From Limimaricola soesokkakensis (GTDB lineage Bacteria > Pseudomonadota > Alphaproteobacteria > Rhodobacterales > Rhodobacteraceae), in NCBI RefSeq assembly GCF_900172345.1, contig NZ_FWFY01000011.1:85091-149090 (forward strand): 64,000 bases of DNA, in the 5' to 3' direction. The translations under genes were made by a program, and so were the position numbers. The notes below the pieces were generated by a model. It was not told where the DNA came from. It did no database searches and saw nothing but the letters and a program-made list of their open reading frames with translations. How positions within the stretch are numbered: the first letter of the stretch is position 1; every line of letters begins with the position of its first letter. Below are positions 51,263 through 60,300 of this stretch, in pieces.

Positions 51263-51765
51263 TGTCGATGCGCCTAACGCGAAAGCTGTTGCCGCACCCG
51301 CTGCTCTCGGCCCTTCTGGTGCTGGTGTGGTGCCTGCTGATCAATGATCTCAGCCTCGGCACCGTCGTTTTCGGCGCGCTGCTCGGGATCGTGATCCCGA
51401 TGGCGACCCGCGCCTTCTGGCCGGACCGTCCGAAGATCGGCAGGCCGGCACGCCTCGTTTCCTACCTCCTCATGGTGATCTGGGACATCATGGTTGCCAA
51501 CGTGCAGGTGGCGATGATCGTGCTGTTCAAGCGCAATGAGGACATGGCACCGAACTGGGTGGTGATCCCGCTCGAGATCCGTACGCCCGAGGCGATCGCG
51601 ATGCTGGCGGGGACCATCACCCTGACCCCCGGCACGGTCAGCGCCGATCTCTCGGCGGACGGGCACGCGCTGCTGGTCCATGCGCTCGACGCGCCCGATC
51701 CGGAGGCGGTGCGCGACGACATCAAGACCCGCTACGAGCGCCGGTTGAAGGAGATTTTCGAATGA
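51262..51765 (+). CDS. mrpE: Mrp antiporter subunit E
   Basis: A 167-residue membrane subunit with two to three N-terminal helices and a cytoplasmic domain (ITLTPGTVSADLSADGHALL). MrpE helps assemble the complex. Starts on the last base of mrpD and overlaps mrpF by four bases. Confidence 0.94.
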   Translation: MSMRLTRKLLPHPLLSALLVLVWCLLINDLSLGTVVFGALLGIVIPMATRAFWPDRPKIGRPARLVSYLLMVIWDIMVANVQVAMIVLFKRNEDMAPNWVVIPLEIRTPEAIAMLAGTITLTPGTVSADLSADGHALLVHALDAPDPEAVRDDIKTRYERRLKEIFE

Positions 51766-52031
51766 TCGACACCGCCCTCTTCATCGCCATCGGCGCGCTC
51801 GGGTTGGCGCAGATCCTCGCCATGATCCGGCTGGTGATCGGGCCGCATACCGGCGACCGCATCCTCGCGCTCGACACGATGGTGATCAACGCCATCGGCC
51901 TGATCATCCTGCTCGGGCTTTATCTGGGCACCCAGATCTATTTCGAGAGCGCGCTGATCTTCGCCATGCTGGGCTTCGTCTCGACCGTGGCGCTGGCGCG
52001 CTTCGTGCTGCGCGGGGACATCATCGAATGA
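51762..52031 (+). CDS. mrpF: Mrp antiporter subunit F
   Basis: An 89-residue three-helix subunit. It contains the conserved RLVIGPHTGDRILALDTM loop with the Asp residue typical of MrpF. It overlaps both neighbours by four bases. Confidence 0.94.
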   Translation: MIDTALFIAIGALGLAQILAMIRLVIGPHTGDRILALDTMVINAIGLIILLGLYLGTQIYFESALIFAMLGFVSTVALARFVLRGDIIE

Positions 52032-52387
52032 CCGGGGGGATGATGCTGCTGGAGATCCTCGTGGCCGCGCTGCTGATCATCGGCGCCGCCTTCACGCTGA
52101 TCGGCTCCTACGGGCTGCTGAAGCTCGATCAGCCGATGAAGCGGCTGCACGCTCCGACCAAGGCCTCGACGCTGGGCGTCGGTTCGCTGCTGCTGGCTTC
52201 GATGATCCATGCCTTTGCCTCCGGCGACGCCTCGCTGCACGAGCTTCTGGTGATGGCCTTCCTCTTCGTCACCGCGCCGATCTCTGGAAATTTCATTGCC
52301 AAGGTCCATCTGCATCGGCAGCGCGGCGGCAAAGAGCTTCCTCCGCCGCCCGAGGAAAAGACCTGGGCGACCTACGCCGAGCAATAG
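52028..52387 (+). CDS. mrpG: Mrp antiporter subunit G
   Basis: A 119-residue three-helix subunit (FTLIGSYGLLKLDQPMKRLH, the MrpG/NuoJ-like pattern). It closes the mrpABCDEFG operon. No hairpin follows; the PhoD-like gene begins 40 bases on and may be co-transcribed. Confidence 0.94.
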   Translation: MTGGMMLLEILVAALLIIGAAFTLIGSYGLLKLDQPMKRLHAPTKASTLGVGSLLLASMIHAFASGDASLHELLVMAFLFVTAPISGNFIAKVHLHRQRGGKELPPPPEEKTWATYAEQ

Positions 52388-52427
52388 CGCCCGGCGTCGA
52401 CCGGGCTCGAGGAGCCACGACCTGACC

Positions 52428-53840
52428 ATGAGCCCCGCCTCCCGCCATGCCGGCCCAATCCTGCATCTGCGGGGCCATGACACCGATGGCCTGCGCCTTG
52501 CCGCGATCCTCATCCGACCCGAAAGCGAGGCTTGTGGAACGCTGCGGGCGGGCACCACCGAACTCCAACCGCGCCGCATCGCCACGCTGGAGGGGCTCGC
52601 GGTCTGGCGTTTCGATTTGCGGCTCGACAGCGCCGATCGCGGATACCGCTTCGAAGATCGCGACTACCCGGTCGAAACCGATCTTTCGGGCGATCTGAGG
52701 TTCGCCTTCCTCTCCTGCAACGGCGAGGAGAACGGCGACATGGATCGCGATCCGACCGAGCGCGACGCGATGTGGGAAAGGATGCGCGCCGAACACGAGG
52801 CTCGGCCCTTCGCGGCGCTGCTGCAGGGTGGCGACCAGATCTATGCCGACGAGGTAACGCAGGGCCATCCGCTGAGCGATGGCTGGCCCGAGGATCTGCC
52901 CGAGAGCACGAGTGCGGCCGATCTCGGAGGGCTGGCGGCGCATCTGCGCAGGGGCTTTGTCGCGCGCTACATGCGTGGCTTCGCCGGGCCCGCCTTCGGC
53001 GCCCTCGCCGCACGGGTCCCGACGCTGGCGATCTGGGACGATCACGACATCTGCGACGGCTGGGGATCTCTTCCTAGCGAGGCCGCCGACAGCGCCGTGG
53101 GCCAGACCCTGTTCCGGGTGGCTCGCGAGATGTACCTGCTGTTCCAGCACGGCGCGGTCGAGGCCGACATTCCGGAGATCTTTGCCGATCCGACCGGCGC
53201 TCAGCTTGGCTGGCGCCGCAGCCTGCCGGGCGTCACGCTGATGGCCCCCGACCTGCGTTCCGAGCGCCGCCGCAGGCGGGTGATAGGCGAAGCGGGCTGG
53301 CGGCTCCTGGAAACGCCGGCACCCGAGCCCGAGCGCACCTTCATCGTCTCTTCTGTGCCGATGCTGGGGCCCCGCCTGTCGCTCGTCGAGGCGGTGATGT
53401 GGCTCTGGCCCGGCATGCAGAAATACGAGGACGATCTGCGCGACCAGTGGCAGAGCCGGGCGCATCGCGCCGATTGGCGACGGGCGCTGCGCGCGGTGCT
53501 GAACCTGCGCGCGCGCGGCCCGGTGACGGTGCTCTCGGGCGAGATACACCTCGCCACCCGCGCCGAAATGGCCGCCGAACCCGGCGCCATTCATCAGCTC
53601 GTGGCCTCCGGCATCGCCCATCGCGCGCCGCCCAAGGGCTATGCGCGCGGTCTCGGCTGGCTCGGAAGCCTCGGCGAAGGGCCGCTTTCGGGTCATCCGA
53701 TCCGCATCCTGCCGCTGCCGGGGATGCGGCGCCGCTACGTGGCCGAGCGCAATTTCCTGACGCTGGAACGGCGCGACGGCGCATGGAGCGCGGTCTGGCA
53801 TCTCGAGGAGAGCGGCAAGACCCCGCCCCTGCCGATCTAG
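52428..53840 (+). CDS. PhoD-like metallophosphatase family protein
   Basis: A 470-residue protein with the PhoD-type metallophosphatase core. Metal-site motifs appear in order: FLSCNGEEN (about 100), LLQGGDQIYADEV (about 135), WDDHDICDGWGS (about 203) and VLSGEIHLATR near residue 370. There is no signal peptide, so it is likely cytosolic, unlike secreted PhoD. Substrate unknown. It follows mrpG by 40 bases. Its stop overlaps the histidine kinase stop inside CTAG (53837-53840). Confidence 0.85.
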   Translation: MSPASRHAGPILHLRGHDTDGLRLAAILIRPESEACGTLRAGTTELQPRRIATLEGLAVWRFDLRLDSADRGYRFEDRDYPVETDLSGDLRFAFLSCNGEENGDMDRDPTERDAMWERMRAEHEARPFAALLQGGDQIYADEVTQGHPLSDGWPEDLPESTSAADLGGLAAHLRRGFVARYMRGFAGPAFGALAARVPTLAIWDDHDICDGWGSLPSEAADSAVGQTLFRVAREMYLLFQHGAVEADIPEIFADPTGAQLGWRRSLPGVTLMAPDLRSERRRRRVIGEAGWRLLETPAPEPERTFIVSSVPMLGPRLSLVEAVMWLWPGMQKYEDDLRDQWQSRAHRADWRRALRAVLNLRARGPVTVLSGEIHLATRAEMAAEPGAIHQLVASGIAHRAPPKGYARGLGWLGSLGEGPLSGHPIRILPLPGMRRRYVAERNFLTLERRDGAWSAVWHLEESGKTPPLPI

Positions 53841-55171
53841 CCCGCGGGCAGTTCGACACGCGCCTCGAGCCCGCCCTCCGGGCGGTTCGACAGGCGGATC
53901 TCGCCACCATGAGCGCGGATGATGGTGCGGGTGATCGACAGGCCAAGCCCGGCCCCGCCGGTATCGAGACTGCGGCTGTCTTCGCCCCGCACGAAGGGCT
54001 CGAACATGCCCTCGAGGCGCGCCTCGGGGATGCCCGGCCCCTCATCCACCACGCGTACCACCGCCATGCCGCCCTCTTGCTTCAGCCGCACCCTTGCCGA
54101 GCCGCCATAGCGGATCGCGTTATCGACCAGGTTGCCGAAGGCCCGCGACAGCGCCACGGGGCGGCCAGTTACCGGCGGAGCCCCACCACCCTCGAACCGC
54201 GCGCCGCGCTCCTCGCAAAGGCGCTGCAGCAGCGCCGCCAGATCGATCTTACCGCTGGGTTCGGCCTCGTGGCCGCTCTTGGCGAAGGCCACAAGCCCCT
54301 CGGCCATCACCGCCATCTCGTCGAGGGTGCGTATCATCGGCTCCCCCTCCTCTTCGTCGAGCATCTCGGCGCGGATGCGCAGGCTGGTGATCGGCGTACG
54401 CAGATCGTGCCCGACGGCAGCGAGTGTGCGGGTCCGCTCGGCCTCGAACCGGGCGATCCGCCCCTGCATGTCGTTGAAGGCCGCTGCAGCCGCCCGCATC
54501 TCGCGGGCACCGGTCTCAGGCACCCGCACGCCGCGATCGCCGCGACCCGCGGCATGCGCCGCCTCCGCTAGGGCGGCCAGCGGACGGGTGAGCTGGCGCA
54601 CGAACCACAGCCCCACCGCAAGCACGGTGAGCAGCGACAGGCCGAGCACCAGCATGAAAACCTCGCCCCGGACCCCGTCCGGTGGCCGCAGCCCCGCGGC
54701 CATGACATTGAGCCAGACCGGCTCCTCTGCCTGCAGAGCGATCGACACGGCGATGGTGCCGCCGCGCGGTCTGGCAGGGCCACCGGAACCGCGTCCGGAA
54801 GCTGCGCGCTCGGAAATCGCGACGCGCACCTCGCGCTCTTCGAGCGCCGCGCCGATGCGCGCCTCAAGTACCCCGGCCCGACCGCTGCGCGCCGGGGCCG
54901 CGACGACCGGCACCGACTCGACCGTAATCCGCGCGAGCCGGGTCGAGGCTTGGCGCGCCAGTTGCTGTCGCGCCCGCGGCGGCAGGGCCTCCATCGCCGG
55001 CACCAGCGCCACGATCCGCTCCAACTCCCGCGCGGCCCCTGCCTCGCGGTCGAGCCGGTCGCGTTCGAAAGCCAGAAGCCCCAGCGCCACGAGATTGGCC
55101 GTCACCAGCGCCGCCGCAAGCAGCAGGGCAAAGCGCGCGGCCAGCCCAGCAGGCAACAGCCTCTTGATCAC
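53837..55171 (-). CDS. EnvZ-type sensor histidine kinase
   Basis: A 444-residue kinase: first membrane helix (about 8-34), a periplasmic region, second helix (about 170-192), HAMP domain, H-box VGHDLRTPITSLR with the phosphorylated His, then N-box RAFGNLVDNAIRYGG and G-boxes DEGPGIPE and GGAGLGLSITRTI. The HDLRTP form is the EnvZ subgroup. The start is taken at GTG 55171, overlapping the response-regulator stop as GTGA; frame is open to 55216. The signal sensed is unknown. Confidence 0.93.
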   Translation of the reverse strand: MIKRLLPAGLAARFALLLAAALVTANLVALGLLAFERDRLDREAGAARELERIVALVPAMEALPPRARQQLARQASTRLARITVESVPVVAAPARSGRAGVLEARIGAALEEREVRVAISERAASGRGSGGPARPRGGTIAVSIALQAEEPVWLNVMAAGLRPPDGVRGEVFMLVLGLSLLTVLAVGLWFVRQLTRPLAALAEAAHAAGRGDRGVRVPETGAREMRAAAAAFNDMQGRIARFEAERTRTLAAVGHDLRTPITSLRIRAEMLDEEEGEPMIRTLDEMAVMAEGLVAFAKSGHEAEPSGKIDLAALLQRLCEERGARFEGGGAPPVTGRPVALSRAFGNLVDNAIRYGGSARVRLKQEGGMAVVRVVDEGPGIPEARLEGMFEPFVRGEDSRSLDTGGAGLGLSITRTIIRAHGGEIRLSNRPEGGLEARVELPAG

Positions 55172-55884
55172 GGGGCCACCTCGACATCTGCGGCCAGCAG
55201 GTAACCGCCGCCCCATTCGGTGACGATCAGGCGCGGCTGCTTCGGGTCGTCCTCGATCTTGCGCCGCAACCGGCTGATCTGGTTGTCGATCGCTCGATCA
55301 TAGGCCTTGGCCTCGCGCCCTGCCATCAGGTCGAGCAGCCGCGCCCGATCGAGCACGGTGCGCGGCGAGTCCAGAAACAGCGCCAGCAGCCGGCTTTCGC
55401 CCGAGGTCAGCTCTGCCTCGCGCCCATCCTCATGCCGCACTGCCTTGGTTGCCGGATCATGGGTCCATCCTGCGAAGCTGCGGCGCGTGGTGTCGAGCGT
55501 CGGTGCCGCCGGCGGCGCCCGGCGCAACACGGCGCGAATGCGCGCCAGCAATTCACGCGGGTTGAAGGGCTTGGTCACGTAATCATCGGCGCCAAGCTCA
55601 AGCCCGACGATGCGGTCGGTCTCGTCAGCCATGGCGGTGAGCAGGATCACCGGCGGCCCGCCCCGCGCCACCAGCCAGCGACACAGGCTCAGCCCGTCCT
55701 CGCCCGGCATCATCACGTCGAGCACGACGAGACCGATCCGCGCCGTCTCGACGATGCCGCGCGCATCGGCGGCGCTGGCCGCGAGGCGGACGCGGTAGCC
55801 CTGCTTCTTGAGATACTGGCCCAGCGGCTCACGGATATCGCGCGCGTCGTCGACGACGAGGATCTGCTCTGCGGTCTCGGTCAT
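55168..55884 (-). CDS. OmpR-family response regulator
   Basis: A 238-residue two-domain regulator. The receiver domain has the acidic pocket VVDD, phosphoacceptor Asp56 (VVLDVMMPG), Thr83 and Lys105 (TKPFNPREL). The winged-helix DNA-binding domain covers about 135-232 (DRARLLDLMAGREAKAYDRA). It is the first gene of a two-gene operon with the kinase. Targets cannot be read from the window. Confidence 0.95.
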   Translation of the reverse strand: MTETAEQILVVDDARDIREPLGQYLKKQGYRVRLAASAADARGIVETARIGLVVLDVMMPGEDGLSLCRWLVARGGPPVILLTAMADETDRIVGLELGADDYVTKPFNPRELLARIRAVLRRAPPAAPTLDTTRRSFAGWTHDPATKAVRHEDGREAELTSGESRLLALFLDSPRTVLDRARLLDLMAGREAKAYDRAIDNQISRLRRKIEDDPKQPRLIVTEWGGGYLLAADVEVAP

Positions 55885-56050
55885 GGGCGGGTCTCCTGCG
55901 GACTGGCGGCTTCCCTTCTATGGCGCGCGCGCCCCGTAAGGCCAGCACTTGCCCCCCTGCGAGGAGGTGAAGTTTTGTCGCCGGATGTAACACGCGTCGT
56001 CGCCATGCCGCTTGCCTCCCCCGCGCGGTCTGGCTACATCGGGCCTCGGG

Positions 56051-56126
56051 GCCGGCATAGCTCAGCTGGTAGAGCGTCTGATTTGTAATCAGGGGGTCGG
56101 GGGTTCGAGTCCCTCTGCCGGCACCA
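56051..56126 (+). tRNA. tRNA-Thr (anticodon TGT)
   Basis: A 76-base cloverleaf with encoded CCA. The acceptor GCCGGCA pairs with TGCCGGC; D-arm AGCTCAGCTGGTAGAGC; anticodon stem TCTGA/TCAGG with loop TTTGTAA, giving TGT (reads ACA/ACG); T-arm GGGGGTTCGAGTCCCTC. Genes of this kind often serve as integration sites for mobile DNA, and an AT-richer gene-poor stretch begins immediately after it. Confidence 0.97.
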
Positions 56127-57078
56127 TTTCTCAGGTCAACACATTGCTTTCGTTTCAGCTTCTGGCCGCTGCTAGGAGCCGTAGACCATTTCGTCCGCGT
56201 TCACCTTCGCCAAGCAGGGGGTGTTCTGCTTCAGCCGTCGCAAACAGAGGCGGCTGAGAAGCCCTTTCACATTGCCGCGACAAGGCTTTTCGCTTTGCAC
56301 GGAATCCGCCCGGATCGCGGAGGCACGGGCAAGTAGAGCCGCAAAACAGTTTGATAAGTATTGGTATCACCCGAGGCCCCGGGAAGCGCATCCACCACAG
56401 ATTGGGGCGGACCATCGGAAAAGCTGCTGCAGATCTGGCCCCCACACTCGCGAGCTTTGCCGTTACCCGGTCGGAAGCTGCCGGCATTCATCTAGGCCAT
56501 ATGGGCAAGTGACGCCCCATAACCTTCCACCGGTCGGAAGAACGGGCCGGTGGCTACGTCATCGATGCGTGCGGCAACAAAACTAGGCAGCGGCCAACAA
56601 GCTGACAGGCTAAATGCGACTGTGCCGATCTCTCGCACCATCCGCAAATTGGCGCCTGCACCCGGGGCGGATCATACGTTTGGGCTAGCCACCCCATAGG
56701 TGAGCGCGGATACCGATGCTGTCGATCTTTTGCCGGGCATCGGGCACGGCTCCGTTCCGATTGAGAATTTCCATGATTTCTTCTCATAACCTCGACAGCG
56801 CCCGGCGCCGGAACTGTCAGTAAACGCTCAATCATTTTTTGAATTCTTCGGATCAATCTCGCCAGGAGGCTTAGTCTGGGCGATTCAGGTTATTCCATTG
56901 AAAACTCATCAATGGTCAGGTGGCTTTCACAAAATGATAGCGCAGAAAGCGAAGATAAAAACGCTCGAAAAGCAACCCCTTTCCGTATGACGTCACGTCT
57001 CATGTCAGACCAGTATCCGCCGCAGAGCCCTTTAGAACTAAGTCATTAGACCATGCGGATGCCTTCTACCAACGTGAA

Positions 57079-57158
57079 CTAAGGCAAAATGATTATAATT
57101 CCCCCTGTCGGGGTGATTCACTTAATTCATTCGTATCATGATCCGACTTTCGCCTTAG
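57079..57158. repeat. Inverted repeat CTAAGGC(A/G)AAA around a TATAAT
   Basis: CTAAGGCAAAA near 57079 is matched about 70 bases later by TTTCGCCTTAG. Between them lie a perfect TATAAT at 57094-57099 and a short CCCC/GGGG stem. A role in transcription control or as a remnant mobile-element end is possible; only the symmetry is seen. Confidence 0.3.
57094..57099 (+). promoter_or_regulatory. Perfect -10 hexamer TATAAT upstream of the peroxidase gene
   Basis: TATAAT preceded by TGAT in AT-rich DNA, about 200 bases before the peroxidase start. The matching -35 position is poor. It is a candidate promoter only. Confidence 0.25.
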
Positions 57159-57185
57159 GGACTTTGCTGGATTGATGCGACCGGC

Positions 57186-57249
57186 ACTATCAAATCATTA
57201 TCCCCATGGATGCGTGGAGTGCTCTGCGTGATCGCCGGCATTTGATAGT
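57186..57249. promoter_or_regulatory. 10-bp inverted repeat before the peroxidase gene
   Basis: ACTATCAAAT at 57186-57195 and its exact reverse complement at 57240-57249 lie 54 bases apart, centre to centre. Both are preceded by CCGGC. The right arm overlaps a TATTAT that could act as a -10 element. This looks like a paired operator or a large hairpin in the leader; the protein partner is unknown. Confidence 0.4.
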
Positions 57250-57302
57250 ATTATGGCTTTCCGTTCGTCGTGTTTCGGCAAAGCCTTTTTAGGAGAGTTG
57301 TT

Positions 57303-60300
57303 ATGGCGAACTACATCAAATCCGATCTCGATTTCATTCTGGCGCAGATCAAGATCGCAGAGGCACATACCGAAGCCATGAAATCCGGCGCCGATCCCCG
57401 GACGAGTCTTCTCCAACTGATTGGCAACGCGCCCAATCTGAGCTTCGGCTTGCGCACCGTCGATGGCAGCCTGAACAACCTCATCGCGGGGCAGACAGAC
57501 TTCGGTCAAGCCGATCAGGCCTTTCCGCGTCTGACCACGCCCTACTACCTCGACGAGCAAGACGGCGACATGATGTCATTCGGGCCGGGCGGCACGATCA
57601 CCAACACCGATTACGGGACGAACGGGAATGTCGCCGATGCCGATCCCCGGACCATCTCCAACCTGATCGTCACCCAGGACGTCTCCAACCCCGCCGCGAT
57701 TCGCGCGGCGCTGAAGGCCGCAGGCGTCGAGGGCACCGCCCAGACGGCGGCCACGAACGCGATCAGTGCCGCCTACAAGGCCACGCTGAACGCCAATGGC
57801 GCGAATGCCGAGGTCGAGGCCGCCACGGCGGTCGTCTCCGGGGCCAGCGCCGATGCCTCGGCTGCCGTGGCCGCCCTGAATGCGGCCACGGCGCTGCAGT
57901 TGAGCTACACGGCAGGTGTGGCCATGGCCTCCAGCGTTCCCGCGGCCATCTCCGACGTCCAGACCGCGGCCGGGAACCTGATCACCGCCCTCAACGACAT
58001 CCCCGGCGAACCGGTCCCGGTCCCGCCATTCACCCTCATCGAGCCGGTGCAAGCGGATTACGTCGTCACGGCCGATTTCAATACGGCACATGCCCAGTGG
58101 GTCGATGCTGCGCCCACCGACCCCGAGCCCCTTGCCACCGATTTCCCGGGTGTCGCGGCGTTCGAGACGGCACATGCCCAGTGGGTCGACGCGCAAGTGG
58201 CCCATGCCGCCCTCGAGCCCGATCCCGCCGATTTCGCGGATCCCACGGCGTACGATGCGGCACTTGTCCAGTGGGCCGCCGATGCGCCCACCGAGCCCCT
58301 TGCCACCGATTTCCCGGATGTCGCGGCGTTCGAGACGGCACATGCCCAGTGGGTCGTGGCGCAAGAGAACTATGCCATCGCCGAGCCCCTTCCCACCGAT
58401 TTCCCGGATGTCGCAGCGTTCGATGCGGCACATGACCAGTGGGCCACCGCGCAAGCGGCCCATGCCGCCGCCGAAACGCAGTACCAGACCGATCTGGTCG
58501 CCTTCGACAACGCCACGATTGCCGCGACCGACGCCTTTGACGCGGCCATGGCTGCGGCCAGCAGTGCCGTCACGGCGGCCGGCGCCGTCGTGACCGCGCT
58601 TGGCGACAACCCCACAGATGGCGCTCAGACCCTCGAGGCCCTGGCGAACGACCTCCGGACAGCGATCGAAGGGATCGAAGAAGGCGGTTTCCTTCCGGCC
58701 GACGCGGCGACGATCACGTCTGCCCTAGACGCCTTCAACGGCGCGCCCGCGCTCGCGCAGTCGAACATCGGTGAACTCACGACGCTCGGAAACAATGCCG
58801 GTGTAGACCGGGCCGTGGCCCAGGTTGCGGCTGATGAGGCTACGACCGCGCTCGACGCGGCCAATGACGACCTCGCAATCGCGCAGGTCGCCGCCAACAC
58901 GGCGGGTACGCCCGAGGAAACCGCGGCGGCCCTACAAGGCCTGCTCGACGATTTCGGCCTTCAGACCGACGAGAACGGGGGGCTGGTCATCGAGAACCGG
59001 GCGCCCGACGAGGGACTCTCGGCGCCTTTCAACTCTTGGATGACGCTATTCGGCCAGTTCTTCGACCACGGGCTCGATCTCGTGACCAAGGGAGGCAACG
59101 GCACCATCTACATGCCGCTGCAGCCCGACGATCCCCTCTATGTCGAGGGCAGCAATACCAATTTCATGGCGCTGACCCGCGCGTCGATCGACACTCAGAA
59201 CCAGACGACGCCGCATGTCGACCAGAACCAGACCTACTCTTCGCACCCCTCGCACCAGGTGTTCCTGCGTGAGTGGGTTCCCGACGGAAGCGGGAAGCCG
59301 GTCGAAACCGGCAAGCTCATCACCGGCAGCAATGGCGGCATGGCGACCTGGGCCGACGTCAAGGTACAGGCCCGCGACATTCTCGGCATCGAGCTCGATG
59401 ATGCCGACGTGCTGGCGGTTCCAGCGCTGATCACCGATCTTTATGGCAACGCCGAGATGGGGCCGAACGGCTTCCCGCAGGTGGTGATGGCCGATGGCAC
59501 GATCATGGAGGGCAACCCGAACAACCCGGTGGACGCGACGTTCGCGGCGAAAACCGGCCACGCCTTCCTCGTCGACATCGCCCATAACGCCGTGCCGGGC
59601 ACGGTCGACCACGACCGCAACCCCGCCACGCCGGACATCGAGATCACGCCAGACAATGACGGCATACCCAACAGCGTGCTGATCGCGAACGGCTTCGGGA
59701 TCAACGAGCAATACGACAACGAACTGCTGGACGCGCACTTCATGGCCGGCGATGGGCGGGTGAACGAGAATATCGGCCTGACCGCGGTGCATCACATCTT
59801 CCACTCCGAGCACAACCGTCTGGTCGATTACTCGATCAATCAGGTGATCATGCCGGCCATGGTAAACGAGACCGGGACGCCCGAAGAGGCGGCGGCCGAT
59901 CTCGCCTTCCTCAACGAGTGGCTGCGGGTCAAGCTGCCGGAAGGCACCGATCCTGCGACTGTCGACTTCTCCACGCTGCAATGGGATGGCGCGCGGCTGT
60001 TCCAGCTCGCCAAGTTCGGCACCGAGATGCAGTACCAGCACCTCGTCTTCGAAGACTTCGCGCGCAAGATGCAGCCGCAGATCGACGTGTTCCTGGCGCC
60101 GGTCGGCTATGACACCACGATCGACCCGTCAATCCTCGCCGAGTTCGCGCATACGGTCTACCGCTTCGGCCACTCGATGCTGACCGAGACCATCGACCGG
60201 CTCGATCCGTCCTTCAACGCGATCGGCACCGATTGGAGCACGCAGGATGCCGAGCAGATCGGTCTGATCGAGGCCTTCCTCAACCCGATCGAATACAACA

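Larger units (their letters stand above)
56127..57302. other. Gene-poor, partly AT-rich stretch between tRNA-Thr and the peroxidase gene
   Basis: About 1.18 kb with no convincing gene. The first 700 bases contain only short overlapping frames on both strands (for example 56155-56487 minus and 56221-56586 plus) with no recognisable motif; they could be remnants of a lost gene. From about 56840 to 57300 the base composition turns clearly AT-richer than anything else in the window. This last part holds a TATAAT, two pairs of inverted repeats and the ribosome-binding site of the peroxidase gene. No integrase, transposase or second copy of the tRNA end was seen. Confidence 0.6.

Noticed and set aside
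56155..56586. Overlapping short frames on both strands after tRNA-Thr, considered as transposase or integrase remnants
   Set aside because: No catalytic triad, helix-turn-helix or terminal inverted repeat could be recognised, so no mobile-element call is made.
58053..58475. Tandem 78-90 base repeats considered as CRISPR-like or intergenic repeats
   Set aside because: They are in frame, encode a repeating protein pattern and have no spacer structure.
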